The translations under genes and the position numbers were made by a program. A DNA stretch of 22,906 nucleotides. Source: Solobacterium sp. GTDB taxonomy: Bacteria; Bacillota_I; Bacilli_A; Erysipelotrichales; Erysipelotrichaceae. The number at the start of each line of letters is the position of its first letter. Position 1 is the first letter of the stretch. Location: assembly GCA_017419465.1 (NCBI GenBank), contig JAFOLE010000128.1, forward strand, positions 1 through 22,906. Reading direction: 5' to 3'. The notes below the pieces were generated by a model, which did no database searches, was not told the origin of the DNA, and was given only the letters and a program-made list of their open reading frames with translations. Of this stretch, positions 21,893-22,906 are shown piece after piece.

Positions 21893-22906
21893 ATGAAAAA
21901 GAACAACTTAGGCTTAATCGGCCTGTTCTGTCTGTCCGCGATGCTGGGACTTGCCAACTGCACGCCCTCCGGCACAGCGGCCGGCGGTGAAGGAAAGTTC
22001 ACAGCCGGAACCTATACAGGCAAAGCAGCCGGCAAAAACGGCGATGTCACGGTTGAAGTGACACTGACTTCTGACGCAATCAAGGAAGTCAAGGTTACGG
22101 ATCATGCGGAAACACCGGGCATCTCAGATCCGGCAATTGAGACAGTACCTGGCGCAATCGTAGAGGCACAGTCTCTTACGGTTGACACGGTATCCGGTGC
22201 GACGATTACCTCGCAGGCAATCATCGATGCTACAAAGGCTGCACTGGAGTCCGCAGGTGTTGATGTCGCGACACTTGGAAGGAGCGAAGCAGCTGCGCCG
22301 GCAGAAAATGCTGCACTGACCTTTAAGGCAGGCACATACAGCGGAACCAGCGACGGTTATAACGGACCGGTCAAGGTCGATGTCACATTCAGCGACAGCG
22401 CAGTCACTGCGGTTGAGGTTGCGGAGTCTGTGGAGACAGACCATGTCGGAACCGTTGCGTATGATATTCTGATTCCGGAAATCATCGAGGCAAACGGAAG
22501 CGGCGTTGATGTCGTATCCGGTGCTACATTTACATCTCTTGCGCTCAAGAATGCAGTCGCAGATGCGGCGGAACAGGCTTCCGTTTCCGATCCTGACGCT
22601 TTCAAGAAGAACAAGGTCACCCATACACCGGATGCGCCGATTGATGAAACCTTTGACGTTGTCGTTGTCGGTGCCGGCGGAGCAGGTATGGCCGCAGCTG
22701 CACAGGCTGCACAGGACGGCAATACCGTATGCGTCATTGAAAAGAACGCAGAGATCGGCGGAAATACACTCGTTTCCGGCGGTCAGTACCAGTCGGTCAT
22801 GCCGTACCTGGTATGGGATCCGGCAGATCCGGATGCCACAACCGGTGTCGGATTTGACGGCAACACCTACAACAAGGTCGTTGAAAGCATCAACACTCTG
22901 GATGAG
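21893..22906 (+). CDS. Extracytoplasmic FAD-dependent reductase with two FMN-binding domains (partial)
   Basis: The first 338 residues of a fumarate/urocanate reductase-like flavoprotein, cut by the window edge. An N-terminal export signal ends near C23; the lipobox reads LANC, with Asn at -1 where Gly, Ala or Ser is usual. Two tandem FMN-binding domains follow (about 35-121 and 144-229), each with a flavinylation motif: SGATITS (101-107) and SGATFTS (209-215). ApbE normally links FMN to the second Thr of this motif. The FAD-binding fold begins at 255 with VVVGAGGAGMAAAAQAA and EKNAEIGGNT. Such enzymes pass electrons through FMN to reduce fumarate, urocanate or related enoates outside the membrane. 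ATG 21893 has AAGGAAGGA 6 nt upstream. The missing part holds the substrate site, so the substrate cannot be named. Confidence 0.9.
   Translation, partial: MKKNNLGLIGLFCLSAMLGLANCTPSGTAAGGEGKFTAGTYTGKAAGKNGDVTVEVTLTSDAIKEVKVTDHAETPGISDPAIETVPGAIVEAQSLTVDTVSGATITSQAIIDATKAALESAGVDVATLGRSEAAAPAENAALTFKAGTYSGTSDGYNGPVKVDVTFSDSAVTAVEVAESVETDHVGTVAYDILIPEIIEANGSGVDVVSGATFTSLALKNAVADAAEQASVSDPDAFKKNKVTHTPDAPIDETFDVVVVGAGGAGMAAAAQAAQDGNTVCVIEKNAEIGGNTLVSGGQYQSVMPYLVWDPADPDATTGVGFDGNTYNKVVESINTLDE

Overview
The window reads as chromosomal DNA of a low-redox Gram-positive bacterium (Bacillota). The evidence is strong AGGAGG-type ribosome binding sites, closely packed genes, lipoproteins with short Gram-positive signal peptides, a FeoA-FeoB fusion, two MATE exporters, an 8-iron aldo/keto reductase and an extracytoplasmic flavin reductase. 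A gut or oral anaerobe of the Erysipelotrichia/Clostridia kind fits best, but no rRNA or other marker is present and this placement is inference. No tRNA, rRNA or CRISPR array was seen.

Layout. (1) 1-4027: a KdgF-like cupin, a PcRGLX/YetA-like (PL26-type) rhamnogalacturonan lyase and a MATE transporter, closely spaced and closed by a strong terminator at 4110-4144. This looks like the end of a pectin-use locus. (2) 4193-7313: a small class II lanthipeptide locus with its own -10 box, a 71-residue precursor with a GG cleavage site, an attenuator-like hairpin, and a LanM synthetase whose cyclase has the three-Cys (CCG) zinc site known from ProcM. No LanT transporter/protease is nearby. (3) 7330-11531: a P-loop kinase 16 nt after lanM, then a VOC protein, a small lipoprotein, a DUF1349 protein and an M1-type metallopeptidase lipoprotein, ending at a clear terminator. 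All read the same way. (4) 11579-13531: one gene encoding phosphomannose isomerase fused to a ROK sugar kinase, closed by a terminator shared with the convergent DNA-repair gene ogt. (5) 14123-16689: an aldo/keto reductase with two 4Fe-4S motifs overlapping a second MATE gene, ending in a UUCG-loop terminator. (6) 16738-19962: feoAB (fused iron(II) importer) convergent with a MerR-family regulator. (7) 19995-21826: a complete 1820-bp IS4/IS1634-type insertion sequence with 28-bp inverted ends and a TTACAT target duplication. (8) 21838 to the edge: a secreted lipoprotein flavin reductase with two FMN-attachment domains, running out of the window.

How parts work together. The IS landed in what must have been a 104-bp intergenic region between the divergent merR and flavin reductase genes. 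Downstream of the IS, the reductase promoter has a 19-bp spacer covered by an imperfect dyad, the layout of a MerR-activated promoter, so the neighbouring MerR protein probably controls the reductase. The lanthipeptide locus is the most likely source of an undescribed product. The PMI-ROK fusion, whose kinase half lacks the usual DxGGT phosphate motif, is the oddest single protein.
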